A stretch of 64,000 bases of DNA from Geodermatophilus obscurus (GTDB lineage: Bacteria; Actinomycetota; Actinomycetes; Mycobacteriales; Geodermatophilaceae): assembly GCF_900115395.1 (NCBI RefSeq), contig NZ_FOWE01000003.1, forward strand, positions 248,001 through 312,000. Direction: 5' to 3'. Under the pieces are notes generated by a model. That model did not search any database. It was not told the DNA's origin and was given only the letters and a program-made list of their open reading frames with translations. The translations under genes and the position numbers were made by a program. Below, one piece after another: positions 1 to 9,750 of the stretch (position 1 is the first letter of the stretch; each line of letters starts with the position of its first letter).

Positions 1-569
<569 letters not shown>

Positions 570-657
570 GTCTCCTCTTCGTCGGGGAGGTGGCCGCGAC
601 CGCCCGCGCCACAGGGCGACGGTTCGGTCACGGCTCCGTCCCGATGAGCCTAGGGCT

Positions 658-673
658 GGTGAGGGCCGTCACA
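658..673. promoter_or_regulatory. Candidate Crp/GlxR-type operator
   Basis: The 16-bp sequence GGTGA-GGGCCG-TCACA matches the actinobacterial Crp consensus TGTGA-N6-TCACA at 9 of 10 defined positions. It lies between the divergent livG-like and PucR-type genes, and a Crp-family regulator is encoded in this window. Binding is inferred. Confidence 0.4.
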
Positions 674-741
674 ATGGGCGCAGCGCACAGTCGTGACCGA
701 CCCGTGTTGTGCTGTGTGCGATGAGCCCCGGAGGTGAGCGC

Positions 742-1983
742 GTGCAGACGACACCCCCGGCAGCCGTCGCCGAGCGGGTCGCCGAACTGGTCCCGGCGCT
801 GCTGGACCGGCTCGAGGAGATGACCGACCGGATGGTCGCCATCCTGGTGGAGACCGAGCCGGCCTACCGCGAGGCGATGGCCGCCGGCGATCCCCAGCTG
901 CGCTCGAGCCTGCGGCGCAACCTCGAGGTCGGCATCCGGGGGCTGATGCCCGACGTCCCCGCCACCCACCACGCCAGCCACGCCGAGGGCGCCCGCGCCG
1001 TCGGCCGGCAGCGTGCCGCGCAGGGGATCCCGCTGGAGGCGGTGCTGCGCGCCTACCGCCTGGGCGGGCAGGTCACCTGGGAGGCGCTGGTCGCGCTGTC
1101 CCGGCAGAACGACCGGCACGACGACGGGCTGCTGCTGGAAGTCGCCGGCTCCCTGTGGCGCACCAACGACCGCGGCTGCAGCGCCGCCGCGGAGGGCTAC
1201 CGCGCCGAGGAGCGCCGCCGGGCCGGGCTGGACGCCGCGGAGCGGCAGCGGCTGGTCGACGCGCTCCTCGACGGCCGCGGCAACGACCCCGCCTTCGTCC
1301 GGACGGCGTCGGAGCTGCTCGCCGTCCCGCTCGGGGGACGGCTGGCCGTCGTCGTCGCCCCGTTGCCCGACGACGGGCCCGACCCCCTGACCGACCCCGC
1401 GCCGGCGCTGCTCCGGCGCGGCATCCGCTCGGCCTGGGCGACGCGCTCGCAGGCCCAGGTCGGGGTGGTGGCCCTGGGCACCCGGCGGCTGTCGGAGCTG
1501 CTGAGCTGGCTGGGGCTGCTGGCCGCCGGGCCGGTCGGGGTGTCGTCGGTCGTGGAGGGCGCCGCGGCCGTGGCCGGTGCCCACCGGCTGGCGCAGACGG
1601 CCGCCCGGACGCTGCCCGCGGGCCTGTCCCGGGTCGTCACCATCGACGACCGGCTGCCCGAGGCGCTGCTGTCGAACTCGCCGGAGATCGCCGAGCGGCT
1701 GGTCGGGCAGACGCTGGGCCGGCTGCTCGAGCTGCCCGGGGACGAGCGGGAGGTGTTGCTGGAGACGCTGTCGGCCTTCCTCGACGCCGACGCCTCACCG
1801 ACCCGCGCCGCCGACCTCCTCTACTGCCACCGCAACACGGTCATGCACCGGCTGCGGCGGATCGAGTCGGTGACCGGCCGCAAGCCCACCGACCCCCGGG
1901 TGCGGTTGCTGTGGCAGCTGGCGCTGCTGGCCACCGGCCACCACGACGCCGGCACCCGCCGCCCGGTCCGCGACTCGGCCTAG
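742..1983 (+). CDS. PucR-family helix-turn-helix transcriptional regulator
   Basis: A cytoplasmic DNA-binding regulator of 413 residues. The N-terminal ~150 residues resemble the RsbT co-antagonist-like domain common in actinobacterial PucR proteins, the middle is a degenerate GGDEF-like region, and the C-terminus has the PucR helix-turn-helix with YCHRNTVMHRLRRIE and TGRKPTDPRVRLLWQLAL. The GTG start was chosen because a strong ribosome site GGAGGTG lies 7 nt upstream; in-frame ATG codons further upstream lack one. It is transcribed divergently from the livG-like gene, so control of that transporter is a reasonable inference from position. The effector is unknown. Confidence 0.85.
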   Translation: MQTTPPAAVAERVAELVPALLDRLEEMTDRMVAILVETEPAYREAMAAGDPQLRSSLRRNLEVGIRGLMPDVPATHHASHAEGARAVGRQRAAQGIPLEAVLRAYRLGGQVTWEALVALSRQNDRHDDGLLLEVAGSLWRTNDRGCSAAAEGYRAEERRRAGLDAAERQRLVDALLDGRGNDPAFVRTASELLAVPLGGRLAVVVAPLPDDGPDPLTDPAPALLRRGIRSAWATRSQAQVGVVALGTRRLSELLSWLGLLAAGPVGVSSVVEGAAAVAGAHRLAQTAARTLPAGLSRVVTIDDRLPEALLSNSPEIAERLVGQTLGRLLELPGDEREVLLETLSAFLDADASPTRAADLLYCHRNTVMHRLRRIESVTGRKPTDPRVRLLWQLALLATGHHDAGTRRPVRDSA

Positions 1984-1987
1984 GGAA

Positions 1988-2041
1988 GGACCCCGTCCTC
2001 CCCACCCTTCGCAGGCTCAGGGCGGGACCCGGGACGGGGCC
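1988..2041 (+). repeat. Structured intergenic element, copy 1
   Basis: A 54-nt hairpin starting 4 nt after the stop codon of the PucR-type gene. The outer stem pairs GG(A)CCCCGTCC with GGACGGGGCC, leaving one bulged A. The inner stem pairs CCC-A-CCCT with AGGG-C-GGG, and the loop is TCGCAGGCTC. Two further copies at 14218 and 58064 keep the fold with different stem bases. It lies between convergent genes and could end transcription, although no T-run follows. Confidence 0.7.
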
Positions 2042-2065
2042 GCAGCGGTCACCTCGGGACCTACC

Positions 2066-2299
2066 TCACTGCAGGTAGCCCTCGACCTCGGACCTGGGGC
2101 GCACCTCGGCGGTGTCGGGGTCCTCGTCGTACTGCCGCTTGGCGTCCCGCTGGCGGACCAGGTCCCAGAGCTGGTCGCGCTCCTCCTCGATCTCGCGGAG
2201 CCGGGTGCGCTGCTCGGCGGTGTGCTCGGAGCCCCCGCGGAGCCGGTGCTCCTCCTCGACCAGCGCGTCGATGCGGCTGCGGATCTCGCTGTCGTCCAT
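2066..2299 (-). CDS. DUF2630 family protein
   Basis: A 77-residue, highly charged soluble protein, matching the usual ~80-residue length of the DUF2630 family. It begins MDDSEIRSRIDALVEEEHRL and contains REIEEERDQLWDLVRQRDAK, which predicts a helical, probably coiled-coil protein. The ATG start is preceded by GGTGGGGAC; a longer upstream frame rich in Arg, Pro and Gly is not protein-like. Function is unknown. It is on the same strand as tyrA, 37 nt downstream of it, so it may be the last gene of the thioesterase-tyrA transcript. Confidence 0.75.
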   Translation of the reverse strand: MDDSEIRSRIDALVEEEHRLRGGSEHTAEQRTRLREIEEERDQLWDLVRQRDAKRQYDEDPDTAEVRPRSEVEGYLQ

Positions 2300-2336
2300 G
2301 TCCCCACCCTGCCCCCGCCGTCCATCGCGAAACCGG

Positions 2337-3248
2337 TCAGGCCTCGGGCACCCGGCCCTCGACGAAGGCGGCCAGCCGCCGGGTGACCGTGCCGCCGGCC
2401 CGGCCCAGCGCCAGCAGTGCCGCCCGCTCCAGCGGCACACGGACGGCCCGCCCGCCGCCCGGCGCGGTGCGCACCGCGTGCCCGGCGGCCACCAGCTCCG
2501 GCCACGGGCGTCCGAGCTGGACCAGCACGCGGTCGAGGGCGGCCGCCGTCGGCCCGGCGTTGCCCTCGACCATCGCGGTGACGAACGCCGGGTCGCTGCC
2601 GATCACCCGGGTGCCGTCGCGGAAGCTCCCGGCGGCCAGCGACAGCGCCAGCGGGCCGGCCTCCCCGGCGGCGGCGGCCAGCGCGGCGGCGAGCAGGTGC
2701 GGGACGTGGCTGACGGCGGCGACGGCGGCGTCGTGCTCGGCCGCGGTCACCGGCACCACCTCCGCGCCGGCGTCGAGGGCCACCTCGGCGGCGCGCAGCC
2801 AGCGCCGCAGGTCGGTGCCCGGCTCCAGGCACAGCGCCCAGCGGGCGCCGCGGAACAGGCCGGGGTCGGTGGCCGCGTGCCCGGAGCGCTCCGTCCCGGC
2901 CATCGGGTGCCCGCCGACGAACCGCCCGCCCAGCGCGGCGCCCACCGAGGCCAGCACCGGCTCCTTGACCGACCCGACGTCGGTGACGGTGGCGGCCGGG
3001 TCGACGTCGAGGCCGTCGAGCGCGGCGGCCGTCGCCGGCAGCGGCACCGCCAGGACGACGACGCCGGCGAGCTCGCGGGTGACCCGCACCCCGCGCGCCG
3101 CGGCCGCCTCGCGGGCGGCGGGGTCGACGTCCCAGCCGCGCACCTCGCGGCCGGCCCCCACCAGTGCGGCGGCCAGCGACCCGCCGAGCTGCCCCAGGCC
3201 GACGACGCCGACCGGCGGCGCCTCCGTCGTGGGGACCGGCAGGCTCAC
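2337..3248 (-). CDS. tyrA: Prephenate dehydrogenase
   Basis: This enzyme oxidatively decarboxylates prephenate to 4-hydroxyphenylpyruvate with NAD(P), the committed step of tyrosine synthesis in the cytoplasm. The 303-residue protein has an N-terminal dinucleotide fold (VGVVGLGQLGGSLAAAL, residues ~13-29), then TDVGSVK, the substrate-site motif GGHPMAGTE and the helix segment SHVPHLLAAAL. No C-terminal ACT domain is apparent, so tyrosine feedback through that domain is not expected. The GTG start overlaps the stop codon of the thioesterase gene by 4 nt (GTGA), indicating one operon and translational coupling. A tyrA gene next to the tadA cluster is also found in mycobacteria. Confidence 0.92.
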   Translation of the reverse strand: MSLPVPTTEAPPVGVVGLGQLGGSLAAALVGAGREVRGWDVDPAAREAAAARGVRVTRELAGVVVLAVPLPATAAALDGLDVDPAATVTDVGSVKEPVLASVGAALGGRFVGGHPMAGTERSGHAATDPGLFRGARWALCLEPGTDLRRWLRAAEVALDAGAEVVPVTAAEHDAAVAAVSHVPHLLAAALAAAAGEAGPLALSLAAGSFRDGTRVIGSDPAFVTAMVEGNAGPTAAALDRVLVQLGRPWPELVAAGHAVRTAPGGGRAVRVPLERAALLALGRAGGTVTRRLAAFVEGRVPEA

Positions 3249-3733
3249 TCGGCGGTCTCCCAGCTGCGGTCGGTGCGGAAGACCCGGGCCAGCGCGGTGG
3301 CCACCGGCCGGCCGTCGTCGCCGCGGGCGTCGATCCGGTAGACGGCGGTCCGCCGGCTGCGGTGCAGCTCGGTGCCCTCGGCCACCAGTCGCTCACCGGG
3401 CCGGCCGGGGTTGAGGAACTCGGTGTGCACGTCCTGGGCCACGGCGACGACGCCGTGGCTGTTGCTCACCGCCGCGTGCACCACGTCGAGCAGTGCCATG
3501 GTCGCCCCGCCGTGCGCGGTGCCGACGGCGTTCACGTGCCGCGGGCCCACGGTCATCGCCGCGCGGGCGTACCCGGGGCGGACCTCCTCGAGGACGATGC
3601 CGAGCAGTTCGGCGAGCGGGTCGGCCGCGAGCCGGGCGGCCAGCGCGGGGTCGACCCGCGGCAGCTCGGCCCGGGGCTCCTCGACCTGGGGCGCGCGGAC
3701 CTGGGCTCCGTGGTCCGGGGCGGGATCGGCCAT
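3245..3733 (-). CDS. PaaI-type hotdog-fold acyl-CoA thioesterase
   Basis: A 162-residue single-domain hotdog protein expected to hydrolyse acyl-CoA or aromatic acyl-CoA thioesters. The diagnostic PaaI motif is HVNAVGTAHGGATMALLDV (residues ~66-84), containing the conserved HGG and the downstream acidic residue. The first ~40 residues are a Pro/Asp/Arg-rich extension that is probably flexible. The ATG is 6 nt after a TAGCCT hexamer, so the mRNA is probably leaderless. It is the first gene of a two- or three-gene operon with tyrA. No phenylacetate pathway genes are nearby, so the true substrate cannot be told. Confidence 0.82.
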   Translation of the reverse strand: MADPAPDHGAQVRAPQVEEPRAELPRVDPALAARLAADPLAELLGIVLEEVRPGYARAAMTVGPRHVNAVGTAHGGATMALLDVVHAAVSNSHGVVAVAQDVHTEFLNPGRPGERLVAEGTELHRSRRTAVYRIDARGDDGRPVATALARVFRTDRSWETAE

Positions 3734-3739
3734 GATCAG

Positions 3740-3745
3740 AGGCTA
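3740..3745 (-). promoter_or_regulatory. -10 element of a probable leaderless promoter (thioesterase-tyrA)
   Basis: On the minus strand TAGCCT stands 6 nt before the ATG of the thioesterase gene, the spacing expected when transcription starts at the start codon. No convincing -35 hexamer was found. Confidence 0.5.
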
Positions 3746-3773
3746 TGGCCTCCGTGCTCCCGGTCCGCGCCGC

Positions 3774-4436
3774 ATGACGCCGCGGTCCTTCCTCCTCACC
3801 CCGGAGCTCGCCGAGCACGTGCGGGCGAGCTCCGAGCCGCTCGACGCGGTGGCCGCCGACCTGGTCGCCGAGACCGCCGCCCTCGCCGAGCGCGGCGAGG
3901 CGCCGGCCACCTTCCAGATCGCCGTGGAGCAGGGCGTGCTCATGCAGCTGCTCACCCGCGCGCTCGGTGTGCGGCGGGCGCTGGAGATCGGCACGTTCAC
4001 CGGGTACTCCGCGCTGTGCATCGCCCGCGGCCTGCCCGACGACGGCTCGCTGCTGTGCCTGGACCGCAGCGCGGAGTGGACGGCGGTCGCCCGGCGGTAC
4101 TGGGAGCGGGCCGGCGTCGCCGACCGGGTCGAGCTGCGCCTGGGGGAGGCACTGGAGAGCCTGCGGGCGGTGCCGGCCGACCCCGTGTTCGACCTGGCCT
4201 TCGTCGACGCCGACAAGACCGGCTACCCGGCCTACGTCGACGAGCTGTACCCGCGGATGCGGCCGAACGGGCTCGTGCTGCTGGACAACACGCTGCGCGG
4301 CGGCCGCGTCCTCGACCCGCAGACCGACGACGACCGCGCGGTGGTGGCGCTCAACGCGGCGCTGGCCACCGACCCGCGGTGGGAGACGGCGCTGCTGCCC
4401 CTGGCCGACGGCCTGACCCTGCTGCGCAAGCGATGA
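3774..4436 (+). CDS. O-methyltransferase, family 3 (caffeoyl-CoA OMT-like)
   Basis: A 220-residue SAM-dependent class I methyltransferase. Visible motifs are the SAM-binding segment ALEIGTFTGYSALCIARGL, the LCLDRSAEWT acidic loop, FDLAFVDADKTGYPAYVDE (metal and substrate region) and LVLLDNTLRGGRV. The length and motif order fit the small cation-dependent O-methyltransferases of actinobacteria. The acceptor is unknown. The ATG lies in a 40-bp gap divergent from the thioesterase gene. It is followed with a 4-nt ATGA overlap by the tRNA-deaminase-associated gene, so it heads a three-gene operon. Confidence 0.88.
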   Translation: MTPRSFLLTPELAEHVRASSEPLDAVAADLVAETAALAERGEAPATFQIAVEQGVLMQLLTRALGVRRALEIGTFTGYSALCIARGLPDDGSLLCLDRSAEWTAVARRYWERAGVADRVELRLGEALESLRAVPADPVFDLAFVDADKTGYPAYVDELYPRMRPNGLVLLDNTLRGGRVLDPQTDDDRAVVALNAALATDPRWETALLPLADGLTLLRKR

Positions 4437-4933
4437 GCGGCGGCGACGCGCAGGGGAGCAGCTGGGCGGTGCGGGTCAGCCGCCCGGACGGTGCCTGGCG
4501 GGTGGAGCTGCTGGCCGCCGACGCCGGCGACGAGCTGCCGGTGCTCGAGCGCGCGCTCGGTGAGCCGGGGGCGGGGGAGTGGCCGCCGCCGTTCGTCGTC
4601 GTCGTCGACTCCCGGCTGTACTTCGTCGTGCTGCGGCACGGCCCGGGCGGGATGGTCCGGGCGCTGATCTCCGACGCCACGATGCAGGAGTGGGTGCTCG
4701 GCGCCGAGGTGGTGGAGCGCTACGGGATCGCCGTCGACGAGGACGGCGCCTTCGACGACGACGAGACCGGCTGGCCGGGGGGTGACCTGGACGTGTTCGC
4801 CGACGACGGCCTGCCCGCGGCCGAGCTGCGGCCGATCGTGACCGCCGACGACCTGTGGGCCGACGAGATGGTCACGCGCATCGCCGCCCGGCTGGGCTTC
4901 GCCGACGAGCTGGCCGCGGCGGTGCGGCGGTGA
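4433..4933 (+). CDS. Putative tRNA adenosine deaminase-associated protein (TIGR03941-like)
   Basis: A 166-residue acidic cytoplasmic protein of an actinobacterial family named for its constant neighbourhood with tadA. Recognisable stretches are SWAVRVSRPDGAWRVELL near the N-terminus, FVVVVDSRLYFVVLRHGPGG in the middle, and a very acidic tail with DEDGAFDDDETGWPGGDLD followed by VTADDLWADEMVTRIAARLG. No catalytic motif or membrane segment is seen. The biochemical role is unknown; a link to tRNA wobble inosine formation rests on gene order only. It overlaps its upstream neighbour by ATGA and its downstream neighbour by GTGA. Confidence 0.8.
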   Translation: MSGGDAQGSSWAVRVSRPDGAWRVELLAADAGDELPVLERALGEPGAGEWPPPFVVVVDSRLYFVVLRHGPGGMVRALISDATMQEWVLGAEVVERYGIAVDEDGAFDDDETGWPGGDLDVFADDGLPAAELRPIVTADDLWADEMVTRIAARLGFADELAAAVRR

Positions 4934-5580
4934 GCGTCTCGGCGGTGGTGTTCGACCTCGGCGGCGTGATCACCGAGAGCCCGATGGTCGCCTTCGCCGC
5001 CTACGAGGCCGAGGCGGGCCTGCCCGAGGGCCTGATCCGCCGGCTGAACAGCACCGACCCCGACACCAACGCCTGGGCCCGCTTCGAGCGCAACGAGCTC
5101 GACGTCGAGGGGTTCGTCGACACCTTCGAGGCCGAGGCGCTGGCGGCCGGGCACCGCGTGGACGCCCGCCGCGTGCTGGCCGCCCTCTCGGGGGAGATCC
5201 GCCCCGAGATGGTCGGGGCGGTCCACCGGTTGCGGGCGGCCGGCCTGCCACTGGGGATGCTGTCGAACAACGTGGCGCCCATGGAGCGCACCGGCCGGCT
5301 GGCCGAGCTGCTGGACCTCTTCGACGCCGTGGTGGAGTCCTCGCTGGAGGGCGTGCGCAAACCCGAGCCGGAGATCTACCGGCGGGCGCTGGACCGGCTC
5401 AACGAGGCGGTGGGCCGCGACCTGGACTTCACCGACTGCGCCTACCTCGACGACCTCGGCATCAACCTCAAGCCCGCCCGTGCCCTGGGGATGCACACGA
5501 TCAAGGTGGTCGACCCGGCGGCCGCGCTGGCCGAGCTGTCGGCGCTGGTCGGCTTCCCGCTGACGGGCACCGGGGGATGA
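4930..5580 (+). CDS. HAD-superfamily hydrolase (subfamily IA)
   Basis: A 216-residue phosphatase-like protein. Motif I is VVFDLGGVIT, with Gly instead of the second Asp, as is usual for the YihX and epoxide-hydrolase N-domain branch of the family. Motif II is GMLSNN, motif III the lysine in GVRKPEPEIY, and motif IV is YLDDLGINLKPA. A helical cap occupies roughly residues 15-90. It should remove phosphate from a small metabolite; the substrate is not predictable. The GTG start overlaps the previous stop codon by 4 nt. It ends the operon and is followed at once by a 19-bp hairpin. Confidence 0.88.
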   Translation: MSVSAVVFDLGGVITESPMVAFAAYEAEAGLPEGLIRRLNSTDPDTNAWARFERNELDVEGFVDTFEAEALAAGHRVDARRVLAALSGEIRPEMVGAVHRLRAAGLPLGMLSNNVAPMERTGRLAELLDLFDAVVESSLEGVRKPEPEIYRRALDRLNEAVGRDLDFTDCAYLDDLGINLKPARALGMHTIKVVDPAAALAELSALVGFPLTGTGG

Positions 5581-5592
5581 CCTCCTCTCCGC

Positions 5593-5635
5593 ACGCTCGT
5601 GCTCTGGGTCCGTGGCGGACTCAGAGCACGAGCGT
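5593..5635 (+). terminator. Long near-perfect hairpin after the HAD gene
   Basis: Arms of 19 nt (ACGCTCGTGCTCTGGGTCC and GGACTCAGAGCACGAGCGT) pair with a single G-U and a 5-nt loop. It begins 12 nt after a stop codon, as a terminator would, but lacks a T-tail. The word GTGCTCTG is shared with the inverted repeats at 41249-41338. Confidence 0.55.
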
Positions 5636-5665
5636 CCGTGGGAGCACCCGGTCGGACGGCATGTC

Positions 5666-6142
5666 GTGACCGGACCGGACCCGGCCTCCGTCGACCGCGC
5701 CATGGGCCGCGCCCTGGAGCTCGCCGCCGCCGCGCAGGAGTGGGGCGACACACCGATCGGCGCCGTCGTCCTCGGGCCCGGCGGGGAGGTGCTCGCCGAG
5801 GCGGCCAACGAGCGCGAGCGGCTCGGGGACCCCACCGCGCACGCCGAGGTGCTGGCCCTGCGGGCCGCCGCCCGCGTGCACGGGGACGGCTGGCGGCTGA
5901 CCGGCGCCACGCTGGTGGTCACCCTGGAGCCCTGCACGATGTGCGCGGGCGCGAGCGTCCTCGCCCGGGTCGCGCACGTCGTCTACGGCGCCGACGACCC
6001 CAAGGCCGGCGCCGCCGGGTCGCTGTGGGACGTCGTCCGCGACCGCCGGCTCAACCACCGCCCGGAGGTCACCGGGGGAGTGCGCGCGGAGGAGAGCGCG
6101 ACACTCCTACGCACGTTCTTCCGCCGGAGACGGGACCTGTAG
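5666..6142 (+). CDS. tadA: tRNA-specific adenosine deaminase
   Basis: TadA deaminates adenosine-34 to inosine in tRNA-Arg(ACG), allowing wobble decoding. The cytidine-deaminase zinc site is complete: THAE-type sequence DPTAHAEVLALR (His59, Glu61 as proton shuttle) and LEPCTMCAGA (Cys90, Cys93). The C-terminus DRRLNHRPEVTGG followed by a basic tail is normal for the family. The GTG start at 5666 gives ~11 residues before the first helix, as in E. coli TadA. An in-frame GTG at 5612 lies inside the loop of the preceding hairpin, and an ATG at 5702 would clip the first helix. Its last codon and stop overlap the -10 hexamer of the following tRNA gene. Confidence 0.9.
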   Translation: MTGPDPASVDRAMGRALELAAAAQEWGDTPIGAVVLGPGGEVLAEAANERERLGDPTAHAEVLALRAAARVHGDGWRLTGATLVVTLEPCTMCAGASVLARVAHVVYGADDPKAGAAGSLWDVVRDRRLNHRPEVTGGVRAEESATLLRTFFRRRRDL

Positions 6143-6145
6143 TCT
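6140..6145 (+). promoter_or_regulatory. -10 element of tRNA-Ser(CGA)
   Basis: TAGTCT lies 7 nt before the first base of the tRNA. Its first three bases are the TAG stop codon of tadA, so the tRNA promoter is embedded in the end of tadA. Confidence 0.5.
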
Positions 6146-6152
6146 GTCCGAC

Positions 6153-6240
6153 GGTGGCGTGTCCGAGCGGCCGAAGGAGCACGCCTCGAAAGCGTGTGAG
6201 GTGCAAGCCTCCGTGGGTTCAAATCCCACCGCCACCGCCA
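6153..6240 (+). tRNA. tRNA-Ser (anticodon CGA)
   Basis: The 88-nt sequence folds as a class II tRNA: acceptor GGTGGCG pairs with CGCCACC, the anticodon loop is CTCGAAA (anticodon CGA, reads UCG), a long variable arm GTGAGGTGCAAGCCTCC follows, and the T-arm is GTGGG-TTCAAAT-CCCAC. Discriminator G and an encoded CCA end the gene. A 14-bp hairpin follows. Confidence 0.95.
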
Positions 6241-6249
6241 GCGGTCCCC

Positions 6250-6282
6250 GACGGCGGCGTCCCACCCCGGGGCGCCGCCGTC
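6250..6282 (+). terminator. Hairpin after tRNA-Ser(CGA)
   Basis: GACGGCGGCGTCCC pairs with GGGGCGCCGCCGTC (14 bp with one G-U) around a short loop, 9 nt after the tRNA. It also lies 31 nt past the stop codon of the convergent kinase gene, so it may act in both directions. Confidence 0.65.
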
Positions 6283-6313
6283 GCCGTGTCCGCGCTCCTG
6301 GGGCCGGGACCCC

Positions 6314-8113
<1,800 letters not shown>

Positions 8114-8150
8114 CCCCTACCCCGCCGGGGCCCGCCCGGCACCGCTGTCG

Positions 8151-8498
8151 TCAGACGGCGCTGGGCACGCCGTAGCGGCGGGCGTACTCCTCCTGTGCGC
8201 CCGACGGCAGGACGTCGTAGAGCCCGCCGAGCTCCTCGGCGGCGCCGGGAGGGAGGTCGTCGAAGAGCCGCTGCCACGTCGGCGGCTCGTCGTAGCTGCG
8301 GGTGAGCAGCAGCTCCCAGGCCTGGGCCTGGCGGTCGCGCTTGCTGCGCTCGGCCACGAACTCCGACAGGTAGCGGTCCTTGGCCGCCGCCTTCTCCTGC
8401 GCCGTCGCCGAGGCCGGCAGCCCCGCCGGGTCCGCCCCGCGCAGGACCGCCACGATCTCGTCCACGACCTCCTGTCGGACCTGCCCCGGCTCGCTCAT
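8151..8498 (-). CDS. Conserved-looking hypothetical protein, 115 aa
   Basis: I do not recognise this family. It encodes a soluble, charged protein starting MSEPGQVRQEVVDEIVAVLR, with a basic stretch AAAKDRYLSEFVAERSKRDR in the middle and a Trp/Pro-containing SYDEPPTWQRLFDDLPPG toward the C-terminus. No signal peptide or membrane helix is seen. An AGGGAG ribosome site precedes the ATG. It lies just upstream of the kinase gene in the same direction with a 37-nt gap, so it could be a kinase partner or substrate; that is inference from position only. Confidence 0.65.
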   Translation of the reverse strand: MSEPGQVRQEVVDEIVAVLRGADPAGLPASATAQEKAAAKDRYLSEFVAERSKRDRQAQAWELLLTRSYDEPPTWQRLFDDLPPGAAEELGGLYDVLPSGAQEEYARRYGVPSAV

Positions 8499-8637
8499 CG
8501 TCGTGCTCCCTCGCCCTCGCGTGCGCCCCCGTCCTCGTCAGCCTGCCCCGTGCCGCCGCGGGGGACCACCCGGGGCGGCGCGCCGCGGCCCGCCGGCTGT
8601 CCCCCGCCACGGCGCCCGGTACCATCGACGCGTTCCG

Positions 8638-8722
8638 GGAGGATTCGCCTAGTGGCCTATGGCGCTCGCTTGGAAAGCGGGTTGGGGGCAACCCCTCGGG
8701 AGTTCGAATCTCCCATCCTCCG
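8638..8722 (+). tRNA. tRNA-Ser (anticodon GGA)
   Basis: The 85-nt class II tRNA has acceptor GGAGGAT pairing with ATCCTCC, anticodon loop TTGGAAA (anticodon GGA, reads UCC/UCU), a long variable arm built on GGTTGGGGGCAACCCC, and T-arm GGGAG-TTCGAAT-CTCCC. Discriminator G follows; CCA is not encoded. A TACCAT hexamer 12 nt upstream is a candidate -10. Confidence 0.95.
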
Positions 8723-8731
8723 CACCGTGAC

Positions 8732-8764
8732 GACGGGCCCCCGGCAGGCAGCCGGGGGCCCGTC
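8732..8764. terminator. Bidirectional hairpin between tRNA-Ser(GGA) and the EamA gene
   Basis: GACGGGCCCCCGGC and GCCGGGGGCCCGTC form a perfect 14-bp stem with loop AGGCA. It starts 9 nt after the tRNA and lies 6 nt beyond the stop codon of the convergent exporter gene, so it can serve both. Confidence 0.75.
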
Positions 8765-8770
8765 GCCGTC

Positions 8771-9715
8771 TCACCCGCCGCCCACGGGTGCCGACCGGCG
8801 GCCCAGCTCGCGCAGGTAGAGGCCCGCGACCGCGGCCAGCAGCAGCGCCCCGCCGGCGACGGCGGCCGGCGCGAGCCGCTCGCCGAGGAACACGGTGGCC
8901 AGCAGGGTCGCCGTCAGCGGCTCGAGCAGGGTGACGATCGAGACCACCGCGCCCCGCACCGTCCGCACGCCGGTGAAGAACAGGCCGTAGGCCAGCGCGC
9001 TGGGCACGAGGCCCAGGTAGAGCAGCACCGCCAGCGCCACGCCGTCGGACGGGACGGTCAGCCCCCGGGCGAGCACCACGGGGGTGAGCAGCAGCGCACC
9101 GCCCGCGAAGCCGGCCAGGGTCACCGGCACCCCGGCGGGCACGCCACCGCCGGCCAGCGTGACGACGGCGTAGCCGAGTGCCGACCCGGTGGCGGTGAGG
9201 GCGCCGAGCAGCACCGCCGTCCCGGTCCCGGCACCGGCCGAGACGCCGACGAGCAGGGTCAGCCCGCCGAGCGCGACGCCGAGCGCGGCCGTCGTCGCCC
9301 GGTCCGGCCGGCCGGAGCCCAGCAGCGTGCCCCCGACGGCGATCAGCAGCGGCGCCAGGCCGAGGGCGACCAGCGTGGCGATGCTCACGCCCGCCTGCTC
9401 CACGGCGCTGAAGTAGGCGAACTGGTAGGCGGCCAGCCCGGCGCCGACGAGGACCAGGCGGACGGCGACCGGCCGCGTCACCGGCACGGCCGGTCCGCGG
9501 CGCCGGGCGGTCACGGCCCAGGCCGCGGCGAGGGCCACCGTGCCGATGGCGAGGCGGTACCAGGCGATGTCGAGGGCGGACAGGCCGGCGCGGTCGGCGA
9601 CCACGCGGCCGGACAGGCCCGAGGTCCCCCAGCACAGCGCGGCGGCCACGACGAGGAGGAAGCCGCGGCCCGGGCCGCGGCGGGAGGACAGGGGGGTGGA
9701 GGAGAGGGTGGACAC
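8771..9715 (-). CDS. EamA/DMT-family transporter (probable exporter)
   Basis: A 314-residue integral membrane protein of the drug/metabolite transporter superfamily with about ten predicted helices in two EamA halves. The first half starts FLLVVAAALCWGTSGLSGRVV; the second contains ALGYAVVTLAGGG, LLYLGLVPSALAYGLFFTGV and LLEPLTATLLATVFLGE, the typical second-repeat signature. The family mostly exports amino acids or small metabolites; the substrate is unknown. The GTG start was chosen because AGGAG lies 4 nt upstream; an in-frame TTG 11 codons earlier would overlap the leader structure. Upstream lies an unusual leader with a short peptide and alternative hairpins, so expression may respond to translation of that peptide. 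Confidence 0.85.
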   Translation of the reverse strand: MSTLSSTPLSSRRGPGRGFLLVVAAALCWGTSGLSGRVVADRAGLSALDIAWYRLAIGTVALAAAWAVTARRRGPAVPVTRPVAVRLVLVGAGLAAYQFAYFSAVEQAGVSIATLVALGLAPLLIAVGGTLLGSGRPDRATTAALGVALGGLTLLVGVSAGAGTGTAVLLGALTATGSALGYAVVTLAGGGVPAGVPVTLAGFAGGALLLTPVVLARGLTVPSDGVALAVLLYLGLVPSALAYGLFFTGVRTVRGAVVSIVTLLEPLTATLLATVFLGERLAPAAVAGGALLLAAVAGLYLRELGRRSAPVGGG

Positions 9716-9750
9716 GACGCTCCTGGCGCTGGTTCCGGACGGAGGCAACG

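Noticed and set aside
5612..5665. GTG at 5612 as the start of tadA
   Set aside because: It lies in the loop of a 19-bp hairpin, has no ribosome site and adds residues absent from typical TadA; kept only as an alternative.
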